The notes: generated by a model not told the origin, from the letters alone. 64,000 bases of DNA from Hyphomonas sp. BRH_c22 (GCF_000961795.1 NZ_LADU01000090.1:62001-126000); one strand, 5' to 3'. Positions 1 through 9,301 are shown, counted from the stretch's first letter. Made by a program: numbers and translations.

Positions 1-1
1 G

Positions 2-1063
2 TCAGCAGGGTTTGAATGCCGTGATGCTTTCGTCCATGAAAACTATGCTGCGCTAAAAGCCCGCAAGGTCTTTTCGGCGCAGGTGCCGGAAGAGCTCGGT
101 GGCGGAGGCGTCTCGCACGGTGAGATGTGCGCCTTCCTGCGCCGCCTCGCGCATGACTGTCCTTCCACCGCGCTGGCCGTGTCAATGCACCAGCACCTTG
201 TCGCCGCCGCGCGCAAGAACGATCAGGACGGCAAGGCCGGGAAGGCCCTGCTGGAAAAGGTTGCAGGCGGGGAACTCGTCCTCGTCAGCACTGGCGCCAA
301 TGACTGGCTCGAATCCAATGGCGAGGCACGCAAGACCGACGGCGGCTATGTAATCAATGCCGTGAAGCCCTTCGCCAGCGGTTCGCCTTGCGGCGACATT
401 GCCATCACATCCTGCGCCTGTGATTGCCCGGATGACGGCCCGTCTGTGCTGCACTTCCCTGTCTCACTGAAGACCGAAGGCGTGGAATTGCTCGGTGACT
501 GGGAGGCGATGGGCATGCGCGCCACGGGTTCCCAGACGCTCCGGTTCAATGACGTTTTCGTGCCCGAAGAGGCCGTCGGCCTCAAGCGCCCGCGTGGTCC
601 CTTCCATGGCGCCTTCAGCGTCATTGTCACCGTCGCCATGCCGCTCATCATGTCAGTCTATACCGGCGTGGCGGAATCCGCAGCAGCCATCGCGCTCGAA
701 AAGGCCAGGGCCCGCTCCGGTGATCCGGTCACGGTCCTGCAGGTCGGCGAGATGGAAAACCTTCTCGTCACCGCGCAGATCGCCCTGGAGTCCATGATCG
801 CGCTGTGCGACGACTTGGCTTTCACGCCCAGTGAGGCCCTCGCCAGCCAGGTCCTTGCCCGCAAGACCATCTGTGCCAATGCCGTGATCGCCGTCACGGA
901 AAAGGCGCTCGAAATCTGCGGCGGCGCCGGCTTCATGCGCAAGGCGGGGATTGAGCGCCTGCTGCGCGATGCACATGCCAGCCAGTTCCACCCGCTGCCC
1001 GAAAAGCGCCAGCAAATGTTCACCGGCCGCGTCTCTCTCGGCCTTCCGCCGGTGGCTGCCTGA
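2..1063 (+). CDS. Acyl-CoA dehydrogenase family protein, 5'-truncated by the window edge
   Basis: The reading frame is open from the first bases of the window (it reads SAGFECRDAF at the edge), so the true start lies upstream; the GTG at 83 is internal. The visible part has the acyl-CoA dehydrogenase layout: the PEELGGGGVS substrate-side loop, the central beta domain, and a C-terminal helical bundle ending in CGGAGFMRKAGIERLLRDAH, the FAD/dimer-interface signature of the family. It should oxidise an acyl-CoA or a related flavin substrate in the cytoplasm. The substrate cannot be told; the sequence resembles the broad group that also contains DszC-like flavin monooxygenases. It converges on the dipeptide epimerase with a hairpin between them. 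Confidence 0.85.
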   Translation, partial: SAGFECRDAFVHENYAALKARKVFSAQVPEELGGGGVSHGEMCAFLRRLAHDCPSTALAVSMHQHLVAAARKNDQDGKAGKALLEKVAGGELVLVSTGANDWLESNGEARKTDGGYVINAVKPFASGSPCGDIAITSCACDCPDDGPSVLHFPVSLKTEGVELLGDWEAMGMRATGSQTLRFNDVFVPEEAVGLKRPRGPFHGAFSVIVTVAMPLIMSVYTGVAESAAAIALEKARARSGDPVTVLQVGEMENLLVTAQIALESMIALCDDLAFTPSEALASQVLARKTICANAVIAVTEKALEICGGAGFMRKAGIERLLRDAHASQFHPLPEKRQQMFTGRVSLGLPPVAA

Positions 1064-1067
1064 CGCG

Positions 1068-1101
1068 CTCCCGGCTGCCTGCAATGTCAGGCGGCTGGGA
1101 G
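1068..1101. terminator. Stem-loop between convergent genes
   Basis: A 14-bp stem (1068-1081 against 1088-1101) with a 6-nt loop CAATGT. In plus-strand RNA every position pairs, two as G-U wobbles. It lies between the convergent stops at 1063 and 1103. There is no clear U-tract, so it may be a weak terminator or a 3'-end stabiliser. Confidence 0.5.
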
Positions 1102-1102
1102 T

Positions 1103-2086
1103 TCATCCCCAAAGGCCGGGCAGGGGCGGCTCGACCCAGCCGTCGCGATAGACGAGGCCGCCTTCGACGTCCTCGGCCAGCCAGAGCGGCCCGTCGAGGT
1201 CGGCTGCGTCGCAAAGGCCCGCCAGCAGCACGGCTGGCGCCATCGAGATCGACCCGGCCACCATGCACCCCACCATCACGCCCATGCCGCTCGCCTTCGC
1301 CGCACGCACCATGGCCAGCGCCTCGGTCAGCCCGCCCGTCTTGTCGAGCTTCACGTTCACCGCGTCATAGCGCCGGGCAAGGTCCTGGATATCGCTCGAA
1401 GTATGCGCGCTTTCATCGGCGCAGATGGCAACCGGCCCCGGCCGGCGCTCCAGCGCGGCATCGTTGTCAGCGGGGAAGGGCTGTTCGATCAGCACGACGC
1501 CGAGGTCAGCAGCGGCCCTCGAGATCGCCGGAAACTCTGCAGGCACAAGGCCTTCATTGGCGTCGACGATCAGCCGCGCATCCGGACGTGCCAGATGCAC
1601 GGCCTCTATCCGCTTCAGGTCGTCTGCCCCGCCGAGTTTCAGTTTCAGCAAACAGCCCTGAATGGCCCGTGCCGCCTCGGCCATCGCCTCAGGCGCATCG
1701 AGGCTGACGGTCACGGCGGTCTCGATCGGCTTCGGTTCCGGCAGGCCGGCCAGTTGCCAGACGGGCGTACCGCTCAGCTTGGCTTCGAGGTCCCATAGCG
1801 CACAATCGACCGCGCAGCGGGCGGCGCCTGCGGGCATGCGGATTTGCAGCTCCTCCCGCGTCAAGCCGCCCTCTATTGCATCGCGTATCGCCTCGATCGA
1901 GGCAGTGACAGTCTCCACCGTCTCGCCATACAACCCATAGGGCACACACTCACCCCACCCCGTGCCACCCCCTTGCTGCACCCTCACCCGCACCGTGTCG
2001 GCACGTGTCTTGGCGCCCCGCGATATCGCAAAGACGGCCCTCAGCGGCGTGGAAACGGGGGTGATGTCGATTCGCCGGGTGCCCAT
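1103..2086 (-). CDS. L-Ala-D/L-Glu (dipeptide) epimerase, enolase superfamily
   Basis: A 327-residue enolase-superfamily protein of the muconate-lactonising/AEE branch. It shows the KLKLGG lysine motif, the metal ligands in VDANEG, EQPF and CADESAH, and the distal lysine region VKLDKTGG. These are the two catalytic lysines and the Mg ligands used for 1,1-proton transfer in dipeptide epimerases (E. coli YcjG type). The likely role is epimerising L-Ala-D-Glu from recycled murein peptides so they can be hydrolysed. ATG at 2086 gives the normal N-terminal start just before the capping domain. An NlpC/P60 peptidase at 30763 could serve the same recycling route but is not linked. Specificity within the family is inferred. 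Confidence 0.82.
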   Translation of the reverse strand: MGTRRIDITPVSTPLRAVFAISRGAKTRADTVRVRVQQGGGTGWGECVPYGLYGETVETVTASIEAIRDAIEGGLTREELQIRMPAGAARCAVDCALWDLEAKLSGTPVWQLAGLPEPKPIETAVTVSLDAPEAMAEAARAIQGCLLKLKLGGADDLKRIEAVHLARPDARLIVDANEGLVPAEFPAISRAAADLGVVLIEQPFPADNDAALERRPGPVAICADESAHTSSDIQDLARRYDAVNVKLDKTGGLTEALAMVRAAKASGMGVMVGCMVAGSISMAPAVLLAGLCDAADLDGPLWLAEDVEGGLVYRDGWVEPPLPGLWG

Positions 2087-2173
2087 GCTCTATCCTGATA
2101 GGTGAAATTTGTTCCATTCCGGTGCCCATGCCTTAAGCATGTTTTGCTAGGCAAGTCAGGTAGTTACACACTG

Positions 2174-3307
2174 ATGGCAGAAACAGCTTCCCCCGAATTC
2201 GCACTTGATGAAAGTGACGAACGCTCGGTTCTCCGGCTTACCGGGGACTGGACCGTCGCGCATGTGCAGGATGTCGACGAAGCCCTGCGGGAGATCCTGC
2301 CGCAATTCCCGCTCAGCATTGATGTGTCCGGCCTCGGACAGCTTGATACGGCGGGGGCTTTCGTGCTCGACCGCACGCTGCGCGCCGCCGGTTCTGTCGA
2401 GGACGGCGTGCCGGATATCATTGGGGATCATCCCACCGCGCGGCGCCTGATTGCGCAGGTCCACGCCGTTTCCGCCCCCCTTCCTCCGCCCGCCGTGCCG
2501 GACCACGGTGTCTACGCCCTTCTGGAGCGCACCGGCGAAGGTTTCATGGACCTCCTTTCCGAGACCGTCGAGACGCTGGCTTTTCTGGGTGAGACCCTCG
2601 TCACCTGCGGGCGCCTTCTCCTGCAGCCGTGGAAGCTGCGCTGGACCAGTATCGTCGCCGTGATGGAAGAAGCCGGCCTCGATGCCCTGCCCATCATCGC
2701 CTTCCTCTCCTTCTTCGTCGGCATGGTCGTCGCCTATATCGGCGCGACAACGCTCAGCGATTTTGATCTGGAAATCTACACGGTCGAACTGATCGGCTAT
2801 TCGGAACTGCGCGAATTCGGCGTGGTCCTCACGGGCATCGTTCTGGCCGGCCGGACCAATTCGTCCTTCACGGCGCAGATCGGCACGATGAAGATGCGCC
2901 AGGAAATCGATGCCATGACCACGCTGGGCCTCAAGCCCATGGAAGTGATTGTCGCGCCGCGCGTCATCGCCATGGTCCTGATCACACCCGTGCTCGCCTT
3001 CGTTGCCACGCTGGCGGGGATCTCCGGCGGTATTATTGTCGGCTGGCTGTCGCTTGACATCAATCCGGCTGTCTTCATCGATCGCCTGCGCAATTCGGTG
3101 CCGATCGACCAGTTCTGGGTCGGCATGTCCAAAGCGCCGGTCTTCGGCCTGGTCTGTGTGCTCATTGCCTGCCGTCAGGGCCTGAATGTCGGCGGCAGCG
3201 TCCAGTCGCTCGGCAAGGCCACCACGACCTCCGTTGTGCAGGCCCTGTTCGCAATCATCGCCCTCGATGCCCTGTTTGCGATCTTCTACATGGAACTCGG
3301 CATATGA
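2174..3307 (+). CDS. MlaE-type ABC transporter permease with N-terminal STAS domain
   Basis: Inner-membrane permease of a lipid-transport (Mla/MCE) system. Residues about 10-110 form a STAS domain, the counterpart of the separate MlaB protein of E. coli; the rest is an MlaE permease domain with about five hydrophobic helices and the conserved TxxGxxGMRQEIDAM-like stretch (here IGTMKMRQEIDAM). An in-frame GTG at 2102 would add 24 residues lacking family character, so the ATG at 2174 is preferred. It overlaps mlaF by 4 nt (ATGA), showing translational coupling. It is the first gene of a four-gene operon moving phospholipids between outer and inner membrane. Confidence 0.88.
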   Translation: MAETASPEFALDESDERSVLRLTGDWTVAHVQDVDEALREILPQFPLSIDVSGLGQLDTAGAFVLDRTLRAAGSVEDGVPDIIGDHPTARRLIAQVHAVSAPLPPPAVPDHGVYALLERTGEGFMDLLSETVETLAFLGETLVTCGRLLLQPWKLRWTSIVAVMEEAGLDALPIIAFLSFFVGMVVAYIGATTLSDFDLEIYTVELIGYSELREFGVVLTGIVLAGRTNSSFTAQIGTMKMRQEIDAMTTLGLKPMEVIVAPRVIAMVLITPVLAFVATLAGISGGIIVGWLSLDINPAVFIDRLRNSVPIDQFWVGMSKAPVFGLVCVLIACRQGLNVGGSVQSLGKATTTSVVQALFAIIALDALFAIFYMELGI

Positions 3308-4068
3308 CCGCCGAGCCCATCATCCGCATTCGCGACCTCAAGACAGCCTATGGCAGCCATGTCGTGCACGAGCATCTCGATCTCGATATTTACCGCGGCG
3401 AAATCATCGGCATTATCGGGCCGTCAGGGTGCGGCAAATCCGTGTTGCTGCGCGCCATTGTCGGCCTGAAAGAACCGGCTGCAGGCAGTATTGAAGTGTT
3501 CGGCAGCCGTCTGGAAACGCTCGACCCCGACGAACGCCGCGCAATAGAGCGCCGCTGGGGCGTGATGTTCCAGGATGGCGCCCTGTTTTCGAATCTCACG
3601 GTGCGCGAGAATGTCATGGTGCCCATGAAGGAGCACTCGGACATCAGCCCCCGGTTGCGGACCGAACTGGCCGACATGAAGATCCGCCTTGCCGGGCTTG
3701 AGCCCGAGGCAGGTGACAAATACCCGTCCGATCTGTCCGGCGGCATGCGCAAGCGCGCAGCCCTCGCCCGCGCGCTCGCACTCGATCCTGAACTGCTCTT
3801 CCTTGACGAACCGACCGCCGGCCTCGACCCGATCACTGCCGCAGGCTTTGACACTCTGGTGCGACAGCTGCAACAGGCGCTGGGTCTCACGGTCTTTCTT
3901 GTGACGCATGATGTCGATACGCTGCACGCGACCTGCGACAGGATTGCCGTGCTGGGAGAAAGACATGTGCTGGCGGTTGGCACGATTGATGAACTGCGAA
4001 AGTTCGACCACCCCTGGGTGCAGGAATACTTTGGCGGCCCGCGTGGCCGTGCCGCCACCGGACACTAG
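3304..4068 (+). CDS. MlaF-type ABC transporter ATP-binding protein
   Basis: A 254-residue ATPase of the Mla lipid transporter. The Walker A motif GPSGCGKS lies at residues 39-46, the ABC signature LSGGM at 144-148, Walker B LLFLDEP at 164-170 and the H-loop TH at 201-202. LSGGMRKR is typical of MlaF/Ttg2A rather than of importers. It overlaps the permease by 4 nt and is followed 14 nt later by the MCE protein, so it powers the same complex at the cytoplasmic face. Confidence 0.92.
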   Translation: MTAEPIIRIRDLKTAYGSHVVHEHLDLDIYRGEIIGIIGPSGCGKSVLLRAIVGLKEPAAGSIEVFGSRLETLDPDERRAIERRWGVMFQDGALFSNLTVRENVMVPMKEHSDISPRLRTELADMKIRLAGLEPEAGDKYPSDLSGGMRKRAALARALALDPELLFLDEPTAGLDPITAAGFDTLVRQLQQALGLTVFLVTHDVDTLHATCDRIAVLGERHVLAVGTIDELRKFDHPWVQEYFGGPRGRAATGH

Positions 4069-4082
4069 AATGGAGACCGGAC

Positions 4083-5039
4083 ATGGAAACGCGCGCTAAT
4101 TATGCCCTCATCGGAGCATTCGTGCTGATTGCGGCTTTCGCAATCGCAGGCTTCGTCATGTGGCTCGGCCAGTCGCAATTCCGGCAGGATTTCAAGGTCT
4201 ATGACATCGTGTTCCAGGGGCCTGTCTCGCTCGAGGAAGGGGCCGCTGTCCGCTATATCGGCATCAAGGTGGGGGAAGTCTCGACCGTGCGCATCGACCG
4301 CGCGGATCCATCGAAAGTCCGCGCCCGTATCCGCATCGACCGTGAGACACCCATCAAGGAAGATTCGACCGCCTCGATCCAGCTTGCCGGCATTACCGGC
4401 ATCACCTTCGTACAGCTGACAGCAGGCACCGGCAAGGCGCTCGAAGCCCGCCCCGGAGAGCCTGTGCCCGTCATCCGGGCCGAACGGACGCAGCTCGACC
4501 AGCTCTTCTCAGGCGGGACCGAAGTGCTCGGCAACGCCAACCAAGCGATCCAGCGCGTCAACCTGATCCTGACGGATGAGAATATAGATGCACTGGCAGC
4601 ATCCCTCAAGAACATCGAGACGATCAGCACCAAGCTTGCCGCCCAGGATGGCCTTGTCGACCAGGCTTCGGCCACGCTGTCCGACATGTCGAGCGCCAGC
4701 ACCCGTTTCGAGGCCGCTTCGGCGTCACTGGAAAAGGCCGGCAAGACTGCAGACACACGCATAGCGGACTTTGCCGACCAGATGGACCTGCTTGTCGGTG
4801 ATGTGCGGAGCGTTGCGCAGTCTGCGCGTGATACGATTTCAACGAGCAACCGCGCCGTATCGGCGGCTGCCGATGCCATCGAGGGCCCTGCGACGGAAGC
4901 CATCCAGGACGCTCGCCTCGCCAGCCAGGACCTGCGCGTCCTGATCAACCGGCTTGACCGCATCGCTCGTGAGGTCGAACAGAACCCTCAGGGCTTCGTC
5001 GTCGGCGATCCCATTCCTTATGAAGGAGGCCGTCGATGA
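4083..5039 (+). CDS. MlaD-type MCE domain protein
   Basis: A 318-residue periplasmic lipid-binding subunit anchored by one N-terminal helix (about residues 6-27). A single MCE domain follows (about 38-115, including VRYIGIKVGEV and the hydrophobic GITGITFVQL stretch). The C-terminal 200 residues are helical and probably coiled, longer than in E. coli MlaD (183 aa). This suggests a needle or tube extension as in PqiB/Mce-type proteins. The ribosome site GGAGA sits 7 nt before the ATG. It overlaps the next gene by 4 nt. Confidence 0.88.
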   Translation: METRANYALIGAFVLIAAFAIAGFVMWLGQSQFRQDFKVYDIVFQGPVSLEEGAAVRYIGIKVGEVSTVRIDRADPSKVRARIRIDRETPIKEDSTASIQLAGITGITFVQLTAGTGKALEARPGEPVPVIRAERTQLDQLFSGGTEVLGNANQAIQRVNLILTDENIDALAASLKNIETISTKLAAQDGLVDQASATLSDMSSASTRFEAASASLEKAGKTADTRIADFADQMDLLVGDVRSVAQSARDTISTSNRAVSAAADAIEGPATEAIQDARLASQDLRVLINRLDRIAREVEQNPQGFVVGDPIPYEGGRR

Positions 5040-5626
5040 TCCGACGTTTCACCCTGATACTCGCTGCGGCCGGCCTCTCGGCCTGTGTTTCCGTCCTGCC
5101 GGAGCAGAAGGTGCCAGAGGGCCTCTACCGCTTTGGTCCGATGGAAGCGCTGCACATGATCGACGCGTCGGTTGTCATCCGAGAACCGGAAGCCTCGCGC
5201 CTGTTTGGCGGACGTGCGATTGCGGCCGAAGATTCGTCCGGTGCCTTGCGTCTGGTAAACGGCGTGGAATGGTCCGACAGTGCAACGCGCATGATGCAGG
5301 TCGCTTTGCTTGATACGCTCGGCGGCATCAATGGCGGCGTGGCCGTTGCCTCGGACACCGGCGCGCCGACCGATTACGAACTGGCCTGGCGGATTTCGGA
5401 CTTTACGCTTTCAGGAACCACGGCCCGTTGCCGGATCGAAGCGACGCTCCTGGAGGGGCGTTCCCGCAAGGTGCTCGCCCAGACTAATGTGTCGACAACG
5501 GCCATTGCGCTCGATTCAAAGAACGCCGCACGTGCAAAGGCCCTGACCGATGCGGGCAGGGCCTGTGTCAGTGATATTGCGGCCTTTGTCGCCGAAAGGG
5601 CCGTCGCGCCAGAACCGAAATCCTGA
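5036..5626 (+). CDS. ABC transport auxiliary lipoprotein (PqiC/DUF330-like)
   Basis: A 196-residue lipoprotein. The signal peptide ends in the lipobox LSAC with Cys17 as the lipidated residue. The remainder resembles the ABC_trans_aux (PqiC/YmbA) family, which pairs with MCE proteins at the outer membrane. It is the last gene of the mlaEFD operon and overlaps mlaD by 4 nt. No MlaC-like soluble carrier or MlaA is in the window, so this lipoprotein may be the outer-membrane end of the bridge. Family assignment rests on context and general pattern. Confidence 0.75.
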   Translation: MIRRFTLILAAAGLSACVSVLPEQKVPEGLYRFGPMEALHMIDASVVIREPEASRLFGGRAIAAEDSSGALRLVNGVEWSDSATRMMQVALLDTLGGINGGVAVASDTGAPTDYELAWRISDFTLSGTTARCRIEATLLEGRSRKVLAQTNVSTTAIALDSKNAARAKALTDAGRACVSDIAAFVAERAVAPEPKS

Positions 5627-5636
5627 CGCGAAGGCT

Positions 5637-6839
5637 TCAGCCCGCTTTCATCTCGTCGAATGGCAGGTCCTTGTCGACGCGCACATCCTGAGGCAGGCCC
5701 AGCACGCGCTCTGCGATGATGTTCTTCAGGATTTCGTCCGTACCGCCGGCAATCCGCAGGCCGGGGGCCCACATGAAGCTTTGCTGGAAGATGCCGTCGC
5801 CCGGCATCGTCTCGGTATCGTTGATGATGCCGTAATGGTCCTGCATCTCGATCGCCGAGTTGCAGATATCCTGCAAATGGTTGGCCGTGATGATCTTGCC
5901 GATCGAGTTTTCCGGTCCGGGCGTCTGGCCGCGCGAAAGGGCCGTCTGTGTACGGAACTTGGTCAGCTTGTAACCCTGTGCCGCGACATACCAGTCGGCC
6001 AGCTTCTCGCGGAAAGCCTGGTCGGTCATCGCGCCGGACGTCTTGGCATAGTCCATGATCTCGCCCCAGTCCGGGCCGGGCGAACCGCCCACTGCCAGGC
6101 GCTCGTTCATCAGGGTCACGAGGGCCACTTTCCAGCCGGCGCCAACTTCGCCAAGGCGGTCAGAATCCGGAATGCGCACATCGGTGAAATACACTTCGTT
6201 GAATTCCCGGCCACCGGATGCCTGGTGGATCGGGCGAACGTCAACGCCCTTCTGCTTCATGTTCACGATGAACATGGTCAGGCCCTTGTGCTTGGGCACT
6301 TTCGGATCGGTCCGCACCAGAACGATGCCGAAATCCGAATAGTGCGCGCCGCTGGTCCAGACTTTCTGGCCATTGATGACCCACTCGTCGCCGTCTTTCA
6401 CGGCGCGGGTCTTCAGGCCTGCAACATCCGATCCTGCCGAAGGTTCGGAGAACAGCTGGCACCAGATTTCCTCGCCCATCAGGGCTTTCTGAACGTAACG
6501 CTCCTTGTGGGCGTCAGAGCCAAACGCAATGACGGTCGGCACGCACATGCCAAGGCCGATGGCGAACGGGCCGGTCGGCGCGTCATACTTGCTCTCTTCC
6601 TGTCCCCAGATGACGGCCTGCATCGACGTGCCGCCGCGGCCGCCCCATTCCTCGGGCCAGGTGATCTGGGCAAACTTGTTCTCGGCCTTGATCTTCTGCC
6701 AGTCCTTGGCGCGTTGCAGCGCATCCTTGCCAGATCCGGGACGCGGGCGGGCCCCCGTCTTGGGCTCCAGGTGCTTGTCCAGGAACGCGCGTGCCTCGGC
6801 GCGGAATTCGGCTTCTTCCTTGGTATCGTTGAAGTCCAT
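5637..6839 (-). CDS. Acyl-CoA dehydrogenase (large-subunit type)
   Basis: A 400-residue acyl-CoA dehydrogenase. It shows the N-terminal helical domain with WPEEWGGRGG, the mid domain with QLFSEPSAGSDVAGL and VWTSGAHYSDFG, and a C-terminal GGTDEILKNIIAERVLGLP. This pattern is shared with FadE-type enzymes that oxidise bulky CoA esters (steroid side chain, branched or cyclic acids). The next gene upstream on the same strand is a second, shorter acyl-CoA dehydrogenase 15 nt away. Such adjacent pairs are known to form alpha2beta2 enzymes in actinobacteria. A heteromer is inferred here, and the substrate is unknown. Confidence 0.87.
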   Translation of the reverse strand: MDFNDTKEEAEFRAEARAFLDKHLEPKTGARPRPGSGKDALQRAKDWQKIKAENKFAQITWPEEWGGRGGTSMQAVIWGQEESKYDAPTGPFAIGLGMCVPTVIAFGSDAHKERYVQKALMGEEIWCQLFSEPSAGSDVAGLKTRAVKDGDEWVINGQKVWTSGAHYSDFGIVLVRTDPKVPKHKGLTMFIVNMKQKGVDVRPIHQASGGREFNEVYFTDVRIPDSDRLGEVGAGWKVALVTLMNERLAVGGSPGPDWGEIMDYAKTSGAMTDQAFREKLADWYVAAQGYKLTKFRTQTALSRGQTPGPENSIGKIITANHLQDICNSAIEMQDHYGIINDTETMPGDGIFQQSFMWAPGLRIAGGTDEILKNIIAERVLGLPQDVRVDKDLPFDEMKAG

Positions 6840-6854
6840 GTGTCTGATCCTTCC

Positions 6855-7970
6855 TTACGCTGCGTTCTTTGTTTCGATGGCGCGGACAAGTTTTTCTTTC
6901 CACACCTTGGGGCTGCCAGCCTGCACGGCGAGCAGCTTTGCCCGGCGATAGAAGAGGTGGCAGTCAACTTCCCACGTAAAGCCCATGCCGCCATGCGTCT
7001 GGATGTTCTCCTTCGAGGCAAACCAGAACGCTTCCGACGCGGCGACGCGTGCAGCTGCGGCCGCTTCAGGCAGTTCGGCCGCATCGGTCGATACGGCCCA
7101 CGCGCCATAGAAGCAGTTGGAACGGGCCACTTCGTTCTTCACATACATTTCGGCCAGCTTGTGCTTGATCGCCTGGTTGCCGCCAATCGGCCGCCCGAAG
7201 GCATAGCGCTCCATGGCATAATCCTTGGCCATCTCGAGGCAGCGGGAGGCACCGCCCAGCTGTTCGAAGGCCAGAAGGACGGCCACCCGGTCCAGCAGGG
7301 CATCGTTCAGGCGGTCGCCGTCGCCGGCCTTGCCGAGGCGCGTTGCCGGCACCTTGTTGAAGGTCAGTTCGGCATGGCTGCGCGTCGGGTCGAGCGTCGA
7401 AAGCACCTTCTTGCTCACACCCTTTTCCGACAGGTCGACCAGAACGAGGCTCGCGCCCGCGCCTTCCTTGACCAGAACCACGGCGTGGGTGGCAATATCA
7501 CCGTCCGTGACCGGCACTTTAAGGCCGCTCAGCGTCTTGCCGTCAAAGCTGGTTTTCAGCGATCCGGCATCCGGGTTGCCGGGCCCTTCGCTGGCCGCAT
7601 AGCAACCGACGACTTCGCCGGAAACGATCCTGGGGAACAGGTCGGCCTGCTGCGCTGCCGACCCGGCGAGCTTGAGCGCTTCAGTAAAGAAATAGGCGGT
7701 GGAGGCGAACGGAACCGGCGCCAGGACGCGGCCCATCTCTTCGGCCAGCACACACATTTCCAGCATGCCAAGGCCGAGGCCTCCATGTTCTTCCGGGATG
7801 GCCGTGCCCAGCCAGCCCATCTCGACAACCTTCTTCCAGACGCCTTCATTGAAGGCCTTGGCGTCATCATTCAGCACAGCGCGGACTTCGGCCATGCTGC
7901 ACTGGCTCTCCAGAAACTTCCGCGCCTCATTGGCGAGAAATTTCTGATCCTCTGAAAAATCGAAATTCAT
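6855..7970 (-). CDS. Acyl-CoA dehydrogenase (small-subunit type)
   Basis: A 371-residue acyl-CoA dehydrogenase beginning MNFDFSEDQKFLANEARKFL, with IPEEHGGLGLG, FGRPIGGNQAIKH and IQTHGGMGFTWEVDCHLFYRR near the end. The C-terminal half is typical, but the middle substrate domain is divergent (weak SEPxxGSD equivalent: ASEGPGNPDAGS), as in partner subunits of heteromeric enzymes. It is transcribed first, 15 nt ahead of the 400-residue enzyme. Together they probably carry out one alpha,beta-dehydrogenation step in a beta-oxidation-like route. Confidence 0.85.
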   Translation of the reverse strand: MNFDFSEDQKFLANEARKFLESQCSMAEVRAVLNDDAKAFNEGVWKKVVEMGWLGTAIPEEHGGLGLGMLEMCVLAEEMGRVLAPVPFASTAYFFTEALKLAGSAAQQADLFPRIVSGEVVGCYAASEGPGNPDAGSLKTSFDGKTLSGLKVPVTDGDIATHAVVLVKEGAGASLVLVDLSEKGVSKKVLSTLDPTRSHAELTFNKVPATRLGKAGDGDRLNDALLDRVAVLLAFEQLGGASRCLEMAKDYAMERYAFGRPIGGNQAIKHKLAEMYVKNEVARSNCFYGAWAVSTDAAELPEAAAAARVAASEAFWFASKENIQTHGGMGFTWEVDCHLFYRRAKLLAVQAGSPKVWKEKLVRAIETKNAA

Positions 7971-8181
7971 GTCTCATCGCTCCCTGGCTTCCGCGTGGAA
8001 GCTCGTCTTGTGCTTGGACCGCAAGATAGCGCCCTTTACGTGCGCGGAAAGCCGTGACCCAGCGGAAATTGCGATCTATGGCGCGACGTCAACCGGGGTC
8101 CGTCAAATTTCATTGATCCGCTTCAGCCGAATTAAAGCAGATTACGGCATGATGCAGCCTCAAGTTTTGGGGTTTGAGAGC

Positions 8182-8760
8182 ATGGCCAAAGCAGTCTTCC
8201 ATAAGGCTCAGCGCGTTTTCGTGAAGCCTGTCGGTACGTGGGCCCTAATCGAGCAGGTCATCCCCCATTGGGTGAAGGACGTCGATGAGCCGCTGCGCAT
8301 TACCTATGACTGTGGTCTGGGCCGCCGGTTCGAGGCCTTTGAACTCGTTTCCGAGCAGGTGATGCACAAGCATCACCGCCCTGAGGACGAGGACGATGAT
8401 TTCCTGTTCGAACGCTGGCGGATCGACCGCAAGATTATCAAGTGGCGCGTCGATACAACGACAGGCATGGATCCCAATCCCGGCACTTTCCCCGTTGTGG
8501 TCACCGATGATGGCGACTGGGGCGGCTGGCGTGTCACGGGCAGCGAGTATGATCGCGACTCGCGCCGCATCGAGCATCAGGCCCGGATGATCGTCCACAC
8601 GCCCGAACTGATGCGCATCGCCCGGAAACTGGCGGATGCCGCCAGCGAAAGCCCGGACGAACTGCCAGCCGAATTCGCGCAACTGGCGCAGCGATGTGCC
8701 CTGATCCTGCGCCATGTCTACCAGACGGATGAAGTCAGCCTGGAGACGGCGGCCGAATAG
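8182..8760 (+). CDS. Conserved hypothetical protein
   Basis: A 192-residue soluble protein beginning MAKAVFHKAQRVFVKPVGTW. The ATG at 8182 is chosen because GAGAG lies just upstream and the sequence before it has no protein-like character, although the frame is open back to 7969. I know no function. It contains a basic-aromatic N-terminal region (WALIEQVIPHWVKD), an acidic patch DEDDDF, and a helical C-terminus that ends in CALILRHVYQTDE. It looks like a protein widely kept in alphaproteobacteria, but that impression is from memory. Confidence 0.6.
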   Translation: MAKAVFHKAQRVFVKPVGTWALIEQVIPHWVKDVDEPLRITYDCGLGRRFEAFELVSEQVMHKHHRPEDEDDDFLFERWRIDRKIIKWRVDTTTGMDPNPGTFPVVVTDDGDWGGWRVTGSEYDRDSRRIEHQARMIVHTPELMRIARKLADAASESPDELPAEFAQLAQRCALILRHVYQTDEVSLETAAE

Positions 8761-8767
8761 CCCCCGA

Positions 8768-9148
8768 TCACTGCCTGCGCGATAACCCCGCCACGATCAT
8801 GGCCAGGCCCGCTCCAAGACAGGCGCCCAACAGGTTTGCCCCGCCATCCAGCAGGGACGGCGTGCGCCCGGTCCCGGCAAGCGCCTGAGCGATCTCGAGT
8901 ATCACGCCATAGCTCACCGTCATCAGGATTCCGGCGAGCAGCCTCTGCCGGCCAAGCCAGAAGCAGACGCATGCTGAAAGGGCCGCGTAGGCGATCACAT
9001 GCTGGATCTTGTCGCTGAGGTGAACCTCCGGCAGGTCTTCGCCCGGCAGGACCGACAAGACGGCAATTACGGCGGCGACCAGCAGGGCGGCGGCGCTGGC
9101 AAGGCGCCGGGCGAGAACAGTATTCAATCCGGACAGTATCCACGTCAT
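8768..9148 (-). CDS. VanZ-like membrane protein
   Basis: A 126-residue integral membrane protein with about four hydrophobic helices. It has the VanZ-family pattern: SVLPGEDLPEVHLSDKIQHVIAYA after helix one, and a later DGGANLLGACLGAGL glycine-rich helix. The frame stays open far upstream (to 10213) only as an antisense shadow of pepN; the ATG at 9148 is the first that makes sense. Function in the family is unclear apart from teicoplanin tolerance of VanZ itself. Confidence 0.75.
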   Translation of the reverse strand: MTWILSGLNTVLARRLASAAALLVAAVIAVLSVLPGEDLPEVHLSDKIQHVIAYAALSACVCFWLGRQRLLAGILMTVSYGVILEIAQALAGTGRTPSLLDGGANLLGACLGAGLAMIVAGLSRRQ

Positions 9149-9301
9149 GCGGCGCTCATTCCCTGTATTACCTGCAGGCATGCCTCCGTCTGCCCCTTGG
9201 AAAGGCGCGCGTCCATCCCGATCTGGATAGGCCAGACCCTCGACGCGGCCCGTTCCAGCCCGTATCGATACATCTTCCCGTTCCCGCTTCCCGGAGACAT
9301 C

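Noticed and set aside
5550..7955. 801-residue open frame antisense to the two acyl-CoA dehydrogenase genes
   Set aside because: It is a mirror of high-GC codon bias. The minus-strand frames carry clear family motifs and this one has none.
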